This document shows, in pieces, positions 38,976 through 47,938 of a DNA stretch of 64,000 nt (the first letter of the stretch is position 1; each line of letters begins with the position of its first letter). The stretch is from the NCBI GenBank assembly GCA_041494805.1, contig JBGQBN010000016.1, positions 1 through 64,000 on the forward strand. Reading direction: 5' to 3'. The notes under the pieces were generated by a model. That model was not told the DNA's origin, did not search any database, and worked only from the letters and a program-made list of their open reading frames with translations. The position numbers were made by a program, and so were the translations under genes. This DNA comes from JBGQBN01 sp041494805. GTDB taxonomy: Bacteria; Acidobacteriota; Terriglobia; Terriglobales; Acidobacteriaceae.

Positions 38976-41438
38976 ATGGCCACCACTACGACCCCTGTTT
39001 CTTCCCGCTCCGGTCTCAGGTTCCGGCGCGTTGTTGCCTACCTGCTGAGCGGGGTCCTGCTCGCCGCCCTGGGAGCATCCGCCTGGCTCTACTCCATGGC
39101 CCACTCTGCCCTGCCCCAACTGGACGGCACACTTCAGGTTCGCGGGCTCTCGGCCAGAGTTACCGTAACGCGGGACGAGCACGGCGTCCCCACCATCGAC
39201 GCCGCCAATCTTGAGGATCTTTTCTTCGTGCAGGGATACGTGACCGCGCAGGACCGGATGTGGCAAATGGACTCCATGCGGCGCTTCGCTGCGGGAGAAC
39301 TGTCAGAAATCCTGGGCGATAACTTCCTCAAGCACGATCGCGAGCAGAGAATCCTGGGCCTGAGGGTGGCCGCGCGCAAGGCGATCGAGGTCGCCTCCAG
39401 CCAAGACCGCTCCCACTTCGAAGCCTATGCCCGGGGAGTGAACGCATACATCGAGTCTCATCGAGACCGGCTGCCGCTGGAGTTTCGCATTCTGCGTTAC
39501 GTGCCGCGTGCGTGGGCGCCGGAAGATTCCGCGTTGATCTCGGTCGAGATGGCGAAAGACCTCAACCACTATCCCTACGGGGACGCACTGGAGCGGGAAA
39601 AAATTCTGGCTAAGTTGAGCCCGGAACTGACCGCGGACCTCTATGTGAACTCTTCCTGGCACGACCGGCCGCCGACCGTCCCGCGCCCCAACCTCGACCA
39701 GAACACTGGCGACGAAGATGACGACTACTCTAGACCGGATAGCTCGATCGCCACCGGGACAGCAGTCAGGGACTTTTCGCACAGTTTAGAACCAGATATG
39801 GATCCAGACCCGCGGCAGGTGGAGGGCTCTAATAACTGGGTAGTCTCGGGAGCGCACACGGTTTCGGGGAAGCCGCTGCTCTCGAATGACATGCATCTCG
39901 GCCACCAGATGCCCAACCTTTGGTACGAAGCGCATCTGCGCTGCGCCAACTTCGATGTGGCCGGTGTCACCCTTCCGGGTTTTCCGTACGTGATCGTGGG
40001 ACACAATCAGCGCGTCGCCTGGGGGTTTACCAACGTCGGTCCGACCGTGGAAGACGTTTACGTGGAAACTTTCAACCCGGCGGGGCAATACCTGACGCCG
40101 GCGGGGTGGAAAGAGCCAGAGCACCGCCACGAGGTGATTTCGGTGAAGGACAAGCCGGACGTGGCGATGGATGTGGTGCTCACGCGCCATGGACCGATCA
40201 TCACCGAGCTGGTCCCCGGCGAGACCCGCCCTCTGGCGCTGCGCTGGACGCTGTATGACGGCGTCCGGGTTCCCTTCTTCGACGTGGACTTGGCGCAGAG
40301 CTGGGAAGAATTCCAGCGGGCGTTTTCCCAGCTCGATGCCCCCGGACAAAACGTGGTCTATGCCGACGTGGATGGCAACATCGGCTATCAAGCCACAGGG
40401 AAGATTCCCATCCGGGCCTCCGGGGATGGCAGCCTGCCGGAAACGGGTAGCGACAACGTCCACGAGTGGACGGGTTACATACCTTTTGAGAAGCTGCCCA
40501 GTATTTTTAATCCACCCTCAGGGATAGCTGCCACCGCCAATGGCCGTATCACGCCGGACAAATATGGGTTCTCCATCAGCAGCGGTTGGGAAGCGCCCTG
40601 GCGTTCCGCGCGCATCTACCGGGTGCTGGAGTCGGGCAAGAAGTTTTCCGCCGCTGACATGCTGGCGTTGCAAACCGATATTTATTCCGAATGGGAGCGG
40701 TATTCGGCCGAACGGTTTGTGTACGCCGTGGATCATGCCGGAAATCCTTCCCCGCGCACAAAACAAGCGGCGGAGATCCTGCGAGGGTGGGACGGCCGGA
40801 TGACGGCGGACGCACCCGCACCGACCCTCGCGTTCCGCGCGCGCTCGGAACTGATGCGGCTGCTGCTTGAGCCCAAGCTGGGCTCCGCGCCGAAAGACCC
40901 CGAGCAAGTCGAAACTACTCTCAACTGGAAAAGCTATGACTGGGGCATGCAGTCGGTGTGGCTGGAAAACGTGCTGCTCCATCAGCCCAAACGCTGGCTG
41001 CCAGAAACCTACCGGAACTACGATGAACTGCTGGCGGCAGCGGTTGCAGCTGCCGTCGGCGGGCCGGATGCGCCTCCAGACCTGAACTCCTGGAAGTGGG
41101 GAGCATTTCATCCGGTCGAAATCCAGCACCCTATTCTCGGCCGGATTCCCCTTCTACAGCGCTGGACCGGCCCCGGAGCGCACGAACAATCTGGCAGCGG
41201 TTATACAGTAAAGGCGGTGACGCGGAGACACGGACCGTCTGAGCGCATGACCGTGGACCTCTCCGACCTGGATCAATCCACGCTAAACGTCGTGACCGGG
41301 CAGGCAGGAAACTTTCTCAGTCCCTATTACATGGACCAGTGGAAAGCATGGTACGAGGGCTACACCTTCAACCTGCCGTTTTCGAAGCTGGCAGTGGAAA
41401 AATCACGGATCCATGAGCTGGTGCTGCAGCCAAAATAG
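38976..41438 (+). CDS. Penicillin acylase family protein (Ntn hydrolase)
   Basis: The 820-residue precursor has an N-terminal membrane/signal segment (VVAYLLSGVLLAALGASAWLY). The alpha chain includes VTVTRDEHGVPTIDAANLEDLFFVQGYVTAQDRMWQMD. The autocatalytic site is GSNNWVVSG with Ser285 as the new N-terminal nucleophile, followed by the beta chain (SNDMHLGHQMPNLWYEAHL, GHNQRVAWGFTNVG). These enzymes cleave amides such as penicillins or acyl-homoserine lactones; the substrate here is unknown. It is exported and processed in the periplasm. It is transcribed away from the porin operon. Confidence 0.92.
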   Translation: MATTTTPVSSRSGLRFRRVVAYLLSGVLLAALGASAWLYSMAHSALPQLDGTLQVRGLSARVTVTRDEHGVPTIDAANLEDLFFVQGYVTAQDRMWQMDSMRRFAAGELSEILGDNFLKHDREQRILGLRVAARKAIEVASSQDRSHFEAYARGVNAYIESHRDRLPLEFRILRYVPRAWAPEDSALISVEMAKDLNHYPYGDALEREKILAKLSPELTADLYVNSSWHDRPPTVPRPNLDQNTGDEDDDYSRPDSSIATGTAVRDFSHSLEPDMDPDPRQVEGSNNWVVSGAHTVSGKPLLSNDMHLGHQMPNLWYEAHLRCANFDVAGVTLPGFPYVIVGHNQRVAWGFTNVGPTVEDVYVETFNPAGQYLTPAGWKEPEHRHEVISVKDKPDVAMDVVLTRHGPIITELVPGETRPLALRWTLYDGVRVPFFDVDLAQSWEEFQRAFSQLDAPGQNVVYADVDGNIGYQATGKIPIRASGDGSLPETGSDNVHEWTGYIPFEKLPSIFNPPSGIAATANGRITPDKYGFSISSGWEAPWRSARIYRVLESGKKFSAADMLALQTDIYSEWERYSAERFVYAVDHAGNPSPRTKQAAEILRGWDGRMTADAPAPTLAFRARSELMRLLLEPKLGSAPKDPEQVETTLNWKSYDWGMQSVWLENVLLHQPKRWLPETYRNYDELLAAAVAAAVGGPDAPPDLNSWKWGAFHPVEIQHPILGRIPLLQRWTGPGAHEQSGSGYTVKAVTRRHGPSERMTVDLSDLDQSTLNVVTGQAGNFLSPYYMDQWKAWYEGYTFNLPFSKLAVEKSRIHELVLQPK

Positions 41439-41484
41439 TTATCAGCCATCCGCGAAAAGTCTTAGCTGATGGCTGAGAGCTTCT

Positions 41485-42834
41485 TCAGAAGTCCACCAGC
41501 TTCACATCAATGGCCTGACCGGTGATGTTGATCTGTTTGCTTTGCAGCTTGCCGGTGGTGGTGTCGTAGATACGCAGTTCCGCGTTCTGGACCACGTACA
41601 CTACATTGCGGTTGGGGATCGGCTCGATGCCGGTGACGTCGCCGTTGTCGGGTGGTATCAGCACGCTGGAATCGCTAGTGCTGAAGATGGACAGGCAACC
41701 GCGGACCTCGCCCGCGTTGCCGCCGCCGGTTGTGATGTTGGTGCAGTTACGCGCTCCAATGAAGAGCTGCCCGTTCGCACCCATCTCCATGTGGGTGTGA
41801 TATCCGTCGGTGATTTCAGCTGTCCCCGTGATCGTCATCGAACCCAGGTCCACAACGTCCAGGGTCCCACAGGTAGGAGCTGCCGTGCCTGAACTGCAGA
41901 CCGTGCCAGGCGGTGTGCCGGCCACGTAGAGAGTACTTCCCGAGAGCAGGCCGATAGTGGCGGCAGGCACCGGCACCGGAGCCCCAGCCGTGTTAGTTGT
42001 CATATCCAGCACAGAGATTCCAGCTGACGTCCCTCCACACTGCGGACCGCAGTTGAGAATGTAAGCGGTCGAGTCATCGCTGCTGAAGATGCCCCACACG
42101 GGGTGGTCGAAAACCGGGTTCAGGGTCGAAGCGCAGGCTGCGAGGTTGGGTTGCGGCGTTCCGTCCGGACACACAATGGTACGGGGGTCGGTGTTGGTGC
42201 CGATGAGACTCGGAGCGATGACCGTGACCGTGTTCTGATTGTCTCCAAAGACCAACATGCGGTTGCCGTTGTGGCTCAGTACGATATAACGCGCGTTCGG
42301 AATGGGAATCGTGGCTGTAATGGCACCCGCGGACAAGGTCAGCACTTCGACTGCACCCAAGACCCCGGGCTGTCCCGGCACCGGTGCGTTGCGCACTGCG
42401 GCATAGGCGGTGGCATTGTCGATCCCAACCACCATGCTCTCGGTAGAATCGGGTAGGGGAATCGAGCCGGCTCCGCTCGGGGTGGGCGCCAGGGCTTCGG
42501 TTGCGTTATTGGCGACGGCCACCGAGTTACCCAAGGCACTGAAAACCACAGTGAACCTTTTGCTGGGGGACACCGCCATCAGGCCGGGCTGGTTGCCACC
42601 GCCCGTCATATTGACAATGAAACCAGAGAGCTTGTCCTGCGACGCATCTACGACCTCCAGAACCGGGACAGTTCCGCCCGTACTACCGGGTCGCAGGGGA
42701 TTCGAAACAAAAGCGCGGAACTTAAGCCCGCTTCCGCTTTGCTGTTGAGTGCTGGGGTTGTTATAGCTTCCGCAGGAAACGAGGGCCACACTGACAGCGA
42801 CAAGGACAGCAATAGTAATCGAGGCTCTTTTCAA
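41485..42834 (-). CDS. Lipoprotein with beta-propeller-like repeats
   Basis: The 449-residue protein has a lipobox (VALVSC, Cys21) and a disordered linker rich in Gln and Ser. A chain of strand-rich repeats resembles YncE-type seven-bladed propellers, for example KRFTVVFSALGNSVAVANNAT, GNRMLVFGDNQNTVTVIAPS and SGSTLYVAGTPPGTVC. Ten or so cysteines occur in the middle (CPDGTPQPNLAAC, NCGPQCGGTS, CSSGTAAPTCG), which suggests disulfides. The function is unknown. Similar proteins are common in Acidobacteria. It converges with the penicillin acylase gene 46 bases away. Confidence 0.7.
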   Translation of the reverse strand: MKRASITIAVLVAVSVALVSCGSYNNPSTQQQSGSGLKFRAFVSNPLRPGSTGGTVPVLEVVDASQDKLSGFIVNMTGGGNQPGLMAVSPSKRFTVVFSALGNSVAVANNATEALAPTPSGAGSIPLPDSTESMVVGIDNATAYAAVRNAPVPGQPGVLGAVEVLTLSAGAITATIPIPNARYIVLSHNGNRMLVFGDNQNTVTVIAPSLIGTNTDPRTIVCPDGTPQPNLAACASTLNPVFDHPVWGIFSSDDSTAYILNCGPQCGGTSAGISVLDMTTNTAGAPVPVPAATIGLLSGSTLYVAGTPPGTVCSSGTAAPTCGTLDVVDLGSMTITGTAEITDGYHTHMEMGANGQLFIGARNCTNITTGGGNAGEVRGCLSIFSTSDSSVLIPPDNGDVTGIEPIPNRNVVYVVQNAELRIYDTTTGKLQSKQINITGQAIDVKLVDF

Positions 42835-42967
42835 ACTTGGGACTCCGCGAAGAGCATGAAGGACAGAGATTTAGATGCGAAAAACCGGATTATAGCAGAG
42901 CCGCTGGAGAGAATTTTGCAGGTCCGGTGGTCCCAACCTGGCCAAACCAGCGCCGATGCCCGTCTCT

Positions 42968-43066
42968 TCATCGACTCGGTAGTGTCCTAATAGTGCGTTG
43001 AAATTGGTGGCGGCCTCGGAAGAGAAGGCCGCCACTAATAGGACACCACCCATCGACTCCTCAGTG
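42968..43066. repeat. Nested inverted repeat, MITE-like
   Basis: The outer arms GTGTCCTAATAGTG (42982-42995) and CACTAATAGGACAC (43033-43046) pair at 13 of 14 positions. They enclose an overlapping hairpin, GTGGCGGCCT/AGGCCGCCAC. Outside them is an imperfect direct repeat beginning CATCGACTC (near 42969 and 43051). The layout is like a very short non-autonomous element. It sits in the divergent promoter region between the lipoprotein and methyltransferase genes. Confidence 0.55.
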
Positions 43067-43102
43067 ATGCAAAAGTAGGGTCCATCTTGTATTCTCAGTT
43101 CC

Positions 43103-44968
43103 ATGGCCGCTGATTTGATTGCCCGGCTGAAAAGGTCGCCCATCGTATGTGACGGCGCGATGGGGACGCTGCTGTACGCCAAGGGGATCTTCATCAATCG
43201 CTGCTACGACGAGCTGAATCTATCGCAGCCCGAGCTGATCCGAAGCGTCCATCATGAGTACCTGCAGGCCGGCGCAGAAATTATTGAAACCAATACTTTC
43301 GGTGGCAACTCCTTCCGCTTGGCGCGCCATAGCATGGCGGACCGCGTTCATGACGTCAATCTGGCTGGAGCGCGGCTGGCGCGGGAAGCCGCCAAGAGCT
43401 TTGACGTCTGGGTAGCAGGCTCGGTCGGTCCCCTGGGCATCCGCATCGAGCCGCTGGGTAAAACCTCGTTCGAGGAAGCCCGCGCAGCCTTTCGCGAACA
43501 AATCGCAGCCCTGGTTGAGGGTGGGGTGGACCTGCTGATGCTGGAAACCTTCGGCTACCTGGGGGAAATCCACCAGGCCATCCTGGCGGCACGTGATGTG
43601 AATCCGAAAATACCGATTGTGGCGCAGGTCACCATCGATGAAGAGGGAAACTGCCTCGACGGTTCCACTCCAGAAACGTTTGCCCCTCGGCTGGAGGAAT
43701 GGGGCGCGGAAGTCATCGGGTGCAACTGCAGCGTCGGTCCAGTGGCCATGCTGGACGCCATTGAGCGTGTGCGCGCGCTCACTTCCCTGCCGCTGGCCGC
43801 ACAGCCCAACGCCGGTGTACCGCGGTCAGTTGAGGGCCGCAATATTTATCTTTGCTCGCCGGAATACATGGCCAGTTACGCCCGCAAGTTCGTGGCCGCA
43901 GGTGTACGCCTGGTGGGCGGCTGCTGCGGGACCACGCCCGACACCATCCGGGTGATGAGGTCTGCTTTGCGCGCCGGCGAGGCTCGGTCGAAGGTGGCCG
44001 CGTCTCAGGTCACGGGCCAATCCGCGACCCCTGCGGCAGTTCCCACCCTGGCGGTGGAGAAGCGATCCCTGTTGGGAGCAAAGCTCGCTGCCCGCGAATT
44101 TCTCACCATGGTAGAGATTGTCCCGCCCAAGGGAACGGACATTCACAAGGAAATCGAGGGCGCGCGCTTCCTCCAGTCGGTCGGTGTGGATGCCATCAAC
44201 ATTCCCGACAGCCCGCGGGCTTCGGCGCGGATGAGCAACCAAGCGCTTTCCCTGCTGATCCAGCAGGAAGTAGGCATCGAAGCCATCCTGCACTACACCT
44301 GCCGCGATCGCAACGTGCTCTGCATTCAGTCGGATCTGCTGGGGGCAGCCGCGACTGGAATCCGCAACCTGATCTGCATCACCGGCGATCCCCCGAAGAT
44401 GGGCAACTATCCCGATGCCACGGCGGTGTTTGATGTGGACGCCATCGGGTTGGTGAACATCGTGCACAATCTCAACCGCGGACTGGACGTCGGTAGCAAT
44501 CCCATCGGCGCGGGCACTGCGTTTGTGATCGGAGTAGGCGCCAATCCGGGCGTGCCCAATTTGGACGAAGAAATTCGTCGCTTCGAGTACAAAGTGGAGG
44601 CGGGCGCGGAATACGCGGTCACCCAGCCGGTATTTGATCTTGCACTGCTCGAAACTTTCCTGCGCCGCATCGAGCACTGCCACATTCCGTTGGTTGCCGG
44701 AATCTGGCCCCTGGTCAGCGTGCGCAATGCCGAGTTCATGAAAAATGAACTGCGGGTCTCCGTCCCTGACTCGGTTTTGCAGCGCATGGCTCGAGCCCAG
44801 ACGCCCGAGGCCGCACGTGAAGAAGGCGTGGCCATCGCACGCGAGATGCTGCTGGCAGTGCGCGGAATGGTGCAAGGAGCCCAGATCAGCGCGCCTCAGG
44901 GCCGGTACACCGCAGCCGTGGATGTGTTGGAAGCCCTGGGAACAACCCGACCTGCCGCATCGGGGTGA
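43103..44968 (+). CDS. Bifunctional homocysteine S-methyltransferase/5,10-methylenetetrahydrofolate reductase
   Basis: The 621-residue protein joins two enzymes. Residues 1-300 form the homocysteine methyltransferase barrel: IVCDGAMGTLLYAKG, then the zinc cysteines Cys208 (GCNCSVGP) and Cys274-275 (GGCCGTTPD). Residues about 325-615 are MTHFR: FLTMVEIVPPKGTD, CRDRNVLCIQSDLLGAAATGIRNLICITGDPP and AEYAVTQPVFDL. The fusion (YitJ-type) would make methyl-THF and donate the methyl group to homocysteine in methionine synthesis. No SAM or cobalamin riboswitch is seen in the leader, which instead holds the MITE-like repeat. Confidence 0.92.
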   Translation: MAADLIARLKRSPIVCDGAMGTLLYAKGIFINRCYDELNLSQPELIRSVHHEYLQAGAEIIETNTFGGNSFRLARHSMADRVHDVNLAGARLAREAAKSFDVWVAGSVGPLGIRIEPLGKTSFEEARAAFREQIAALVEGGVDLLMLETFGYLGEIHQAILAARDVNPKIPIVAQVTIDEEGNCLDGSTPETFAPRLEEWGAEVIGCNCSVGPVAMLDAIERVRALTSLPLAAQPNAGVPRSVEGRNIYLCSPEYMASYARKFVAAGVRLVGGCCGTTPDTIRVMRSALRAGEARSKVAASQVTGQSATPAAVPTLAVEKRSLLGAKLAAREFLTMVEIVPPKGTDIHKEIEGARFLQSVGVDAINIPDSPRASARMSNQALSLLIQQEVGIEAILHYTCRDRNVLCIQSDLLGAAATGIRNLICITGDPPKMGNYPDATAVFDVDAIGLVNIVHNLNRGLDVGSNPIGAGTAFVIGVGANPGVPNLDEEIRRFEYKVEAGAEYAVTQPVFDLALLETFLRRIEHCHIPLVAGIWPLVSVRNAEFMKNELRVSVPDSVLQRMARAQTPEAAREEGVAIAREMLLAVRGMVQGAQISAPQGRYTAAVDVLEALGTTRPAASG

Positions 44969-44997
44969 ACGCAGGGACAAATGGAGGTCAGAAAGTT

Positions 44998-45024
44998 GGG
45001 GGCACAGAGAACCACTGTGCCCCC
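44998..45024. terminator. Perfect hairpin between convergent genes
   Basis: GGGGGCACAG (44998-45007) pairs with CTGTGCCCCC (45015-45024), loop AGAACCA. It lies between two convergent genes and probably ends transcription, though no T-tract follows. The GGGGCAC core also occurs in the variable-arm repeat family. Confidence 0.5.
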
Positions 45025-45075
45025 GTTGAGCTCTGCGGGCCCGGCTACAGTTTCTACGCATACCGCAGAAAACTG

Positions 45076-45840
45076 TTACGCTGCCTTCTTAACCACCGCC
45101 TTATTCAGGTCGCGGTAGCGAGTGGCCCTGCGGGCGCGCGCATTTTTCAAGCTTTCCTTAATCCTCCTGCGCTTTTGGGCTAAGGCGTCCGCGGTGAAGA
45201 TGTCATTGCTACCGGTGGCCGGATTGAAGAAGCCCACGTAGCCGCCGGGATTTACCCCAAACGACTGCAGCAGGTTGCCGTTATGACGGCGGCCGAGAAA
45301 ATCATTGCGGCTGCCCTCCTCGGCGTCCACGGTGAAGTAGAGAGGCAACACAAAGTTGGATACAGCCACACCCTCGATGTCGTAGCTTTCCGTTTGCACT
45401 GCGTCACATATCTCATACCAGAAGTAAACTGCCTGGTTGGGGTCCTTGGGATTGGGGCCTGCAGCCAGGACATTCACTTCCGCATCTCCGATCAGTTCCA
45501 GCGCCTCATGCGAAAGCGTGACCGACCACGGCTCCCCGACATCTGCGGCGATTTCCGTGAACACAAAGCCGTAGGGCAAGCCTTTGTTGTTGCGATCATG
45601 GTAGCCGATAGCATCGGGGACATCGGCTGCTTTGTCCCAGAGATAGATAATGGCGTCTCCGCGCAGCTCTTGCGGAGCCTGACGCTCTTCTGTGTCTCCG
45701 TGCCCTTCCAGTCTAAGGGTGGCGCCCATCGACCAATAGGGCTGGAAATCCTGCGTGATCTGCCGATTGATTGCCCGAATCACTCGCTGAACATCCTCGT
45801 CTTCCAGGGTGTCCGTGAAGTTGACGATTGAAATGACCAT
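45076..45840 (-). CDS. Hypothetical protein with HExxE-type motif
   Basis: The 254-residue protein is not assigned to a known family with confidence. It opens VISIVNFTDTLEDEDVQRVIRAINRQI. Its middle has WSVTLSHEALELIGDAEVNVLAAGP (about residues 125-150), a helix with HEALE followed by Asp, like the zinc-binding HExxE/H helices of some uncharacterised metalloproteases. Then comes YFWYEICDAVQTESYDIEGVAVSNFVLPLYF and a very basic tail (RRRIKESLKNARARRATRYRD). No signal peptide is seen. The ATG at 45840 has GGAGG 5 bases upstream. It is monocistronic. Confidence 0.65.
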   Translation of the reverse strand: MVISIVNFTDTLEDEDVQRVIRAINRQITQDFQPYWSMGATLRLEGHGDTEERQAPQELRGDAIIYLWDKAADVPDAIGYHDRNNKGLPYGFVFTEIAADVGEPWSVTLSHEALELIGDAEVNVLAAGPNPKDPNQAVYFWYEICDAVQTESYDIEGVAVSNFVLPLYFTVDAEEGSRNDFLGRRHNGNLLQSFGVNPGGYVGFFNPATGSNDIFTADALAQKRRRIKESLKNARARRATRYRDLNKAVVKKAA

Positions 45841-46158
45841 TTGTGCCTCCATGGGCGAAACTTGCCGCCCGGTTTGGTTATTCTTGCAGTGGTGGTCGCG
45901 ACCCCTCGCGGGGTCGTTGGAACGCATGTTTCCCAGGGTGACTGAGGAATCGTTTCGCCTCAGGGAGTGGGCACTTCCTCCCCCTCGACGGGAACTGCTC
46001 TTCTGAGAGGCGACCCGGAAATTGTCCTACTCCAGGAATCAGGCGTCAAGCAGGAACATGAGTCCGCTGTGCAATTATGGGACTGCTTTGATGAAGATTT
46101 TCACTGGACACAGGCCGTCCCTAAGTGGACTAGAATAAGCGGTAGAGGATTCCACCCT
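45841..46158. other. Intergenic stretch without a gene
   Basis: This is the divergent region between the HExxE protein and xseB. A possible -10 (TAGAAT, 46130-46135) lies 24 bases before the xseB start. No RNA gene or repeat is evident. Confidence 0.4.
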
Positions 46159-46398
46159 TTGGCAAAGTTTGAAGACTGCCTCCAGCGTCTGGAGAAGATC
46201 GTGCAGGAATTGGAAAAGGGCGAAGTGCCCCTGGAGAAGTCACTGACGCTTTTTGAGGAGGGAATGCAGCTCTCCGCCTCCTGCCGCAAGGAGCTGGAGG
46301 AAGCGGAGGGCAAGGTGGAAATCCTGCTGAAGCAGAACGGGAAACTCCAGGCCGAATCGTTCGAGCCCCTGACCGAAAGGGCGCCAAGCCGGAAGTAA
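46159..46398 (+). CDS. xseB: Exodeoxyribonuclease VII small subunit
   Basis: The 79-residue protein matches XseB: KFEDCLQRLEKIVQELEKGEVPLEKSLTLFEEGMQL then CRKELEEAEGKVEILL. The small subunit activates the large subunit XseA, which degrades single-stranded DNA; xseA is not in this window. I place the start at TTG 46159, with GAGGA about 10 bases upstream, because the frame upstream is not XseB-like. It leads a row with a receiver-like gene and ispA; xseB-ispA adjacency is a common bacterial arrangement. Confidence 0.85.
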   Translation: MAKFEDCLQRLEKIVQELEKGEVPLEKSLTLFEEGMQLSASCRKELEEAEGKVEILLKQNGKLQAESFEPLTERAPSRK

Positions 46399-46517
46399 GG
46401 CACCGATCGGTCCGTCGTCGCTCGTAGTGTTAACGCCTGCGCCAGCGGCTGCCCCCCCGTGGAAGCTGACGCAGCTAGTGCCGCCGTTGACGACGGTAGC
46501 TTCGCAGGGGGTGAGCA

Positions 46518-46889
46518 ATGCAACCCTTCACTGTTGTCATCTTCCAGAGCGATTCGAGGCTCTCCCAATGCCTGGTCGCTTCTTTGTGCAATTCATTCCA
46601 TTCCGTTCATGAAGTGCGGTCTCTTGACGAGCTGCAAACCAGCATCGCCAGGCACCGCGCGGCGGTTGCGATCGTGGATATGGAGATAGCCTCTCTGACC
46701 GACGTGGAGCACCTGTCGCATACCTTTCCCGAAGTATGTATTGTCTGCACCCATCGCCTGGCTGACGAAGCCATGTGGGCCGCGGCTCTGAGGGCCGGCG
46801 CTGCCGACATCTGCCCTTCGTGCGATACGCGGGGTATTCTTCGGGCCGCGCTGAGGAGCGCAGCCCAGGCACGCTCGGTCGCGGCATAG
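46518..46889 (+). CDS. Receiver-like small protein
   Basis: The 123-residue protein resembles a response-regulator receiver domain: TVVIFQSDSRLSQCLVASLCN at the first strand and helix, AVAIVDMEIASLTDVEHL with an Asp at the phosphoacceptor position, VCIVCTHRLADEAMWAAALRAGAADICP at the fourth strand and helix. The acidic pair normally after strand 1 is replaced by QSDS, and the final Lys is not evident, so it may be a degenerate, unphosphorylated receiver. It has a good ribosome-binding site (GGGGGTGAG) and lies between xseB and ispA. Confidence 0.6.
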   Translation: MQPFTVVIFQSDSRLSQCLVASLCNSFHSVHEVRSLDELQTSIARHRAAVAIVDMEIASLTDVEHLSHTFPEVCIVCTHRLADEAMWAAALRAGAADICPSCDTRGILRAALRSAAQARSVAA

Positions 46890-46910
46890 ATGCACTCAGC
46901 AAGAACCGAG

Positions 46911-46940
46911 GGACGCCTGCGGGCGTCCTTTGGCTTTTTT
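46911..46940 (+). terminator. Rho-independent terminator
   Basis: GGACGCC (46911-46917) pairs with GGCGTCC (46922-46928), followed by TTTGGCTTTTTT. It ends the xseB/receiver-like transcript before ispA. Confidence 0.85.
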
Positions 46941-46984
46941 GATCCTGAAAATTCAGGTGAACCCGCTTGCTATACTCAACCGAC

Positions 46985-47866
46985 ATGCTCAAGCAGACTC
47001 TGGAGCAAGGGCGAGTGCTGACCGACGCCGCGCTGGAGCGATTGCTGCCCGCGGCAACGCAGCACCCAGCCTCCATCCATCAGGCGATGCGCCACAGTGT
47101 GTTTGCCGGAGGCAAGCGCTTGCGACCGATTCTTTGCCTAGAAACCGGCCGTATGGTTGCCACTTCCCTTCCCAGCGGCATTGAAGACCTGGGCGCGGCG
47201 CTGGAGATGCTGCACACCTATTCTCTGATCCACGACGATCTGCCGGCGCTGGACAATGACGATTTGCGGCGTGGACGTCCCACCTGCCACAAGGTGTTTG
47301 GGGAAGCTATCGCCATCCTGGCGGGAGATGCGCTGCAGACACAAGCGTATGAGGTGCTGTCGCGGCTGCACTGCCTAGCGGAAGCGCGGGTGCGCATCAT
47401 CGAAGAGATCGCCCGCGGTACGGGCACCGTGGATGGAATGATCGGCGGCCAAGTGGTGGACCTGGAAGCCGAGCACACCAAGCCTGATCTTCAGATGCTG
47501 GAATATATTCATCGCTCCAAGACCGCCGCCCTGATCACGGCCAGCGTAGTAAGTGGCGGATTGTACGCGGGCGCTGGGGACAAGGATGCCGCCAAGTTGA
47601 GATCGTTTGGACAGTCCATCGGCCTGGCCTTCCAAATCGTGGACGACGTGCTCGACGTTACGCAGACCTCCGAGCAGCTAGGCAAGACTGCCGGCAAGGA
47701 CACGGCCGCAGAGAAGGCCACTTATCCAGCGCTGTTCGGCATTGAGGAGTCGCTGAAAAAGGCGGACACGTTGGTCAGTGGCGGCTGTGCCGCGCTGGAT
47801 GGCTTCGGCCCGCGTGCAGAGACCTTGAAATCCCTGGCCCAGTTCTTGGTGGAACGGACGAAATAA
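46985..47866 (+). CDS. ispA: Polyprenyl synthetase (farnesyl/geranylgeranyl diphosphate synthase type)
   Basis: The 293-residue protein carries both Asp-rich motifs: the first in LIHDDLPALDNDDLRRGRPTCHK (about residues 80-102), the second in QIVDDVLDVT (about 219-228). It also has GGKRLRPILCLE near the N-terminus. It condenses isopentenyl diphosphate with allylic diphosphates to give C15 or C20 chains in the cytoplasm. The CLD4-CLD5-type spacing fits short-chain bacterial IspA. A terminator separates it from xseB, and a perfect hairpin (TAGCGCCGGCG/CGCCGGCGCTA, 47875-47899) follows its stop. Confidence 0.9.
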   Translation: MLKQTLEQGRVLTDAALERLLPAATQHPASIHQAMRHSVFAGGKRLRPILCLETGRMVATSLPSGIEDLGAALEMLHTYSLIHDDLPALDNDDLRRGRPTCHKVFGEAIAILAGDALQTQAYEVLSRLHCLAEARVRIIEEIARGTGTVDGMIGGQVVDLEAEHTKPDLQMLEYIHRSKTAALITASVVSGGLYAGAGDKDAAKLRSFGQSIGLAFQIVDDVLDVTQTSEQLGKTAGKDTAAEKATYPALFGIEESLKKADTLVSGGCAALDGFGPRAETLKSLAQFLVERTK

Positions 47867-47874
47867 ATCGATAG

Positions 47875-47899
47875 TAGCGCCGGCGTCTCGCCGGCGCTA
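47875..47899. repeat. Perfect GC-rich hairpin after ispA
   Basis: TAGCGCCGGCG pairs with CGCCGGCGCTA around TCT. A partial relative (GTAGCGCCGGCGTCCCGCC) lies near 36580 between apbE and the FMN-binding gene. It may serve as a transcription end for ispA. Confidence 0.6.
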
Positions 47900-47938
47900 G
47901 TATCTGGCCAACCCTGCCGCCCTATGATACAAATAAGT

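Noticed and set aside
43050..43102. SAM or cobalamin riboswitch before the methyltransferase/MTHFR gene
   Set aside because: The leader is only about 50 bases beyond the palindromic element and contains none of the conserved riboswitch motifs.
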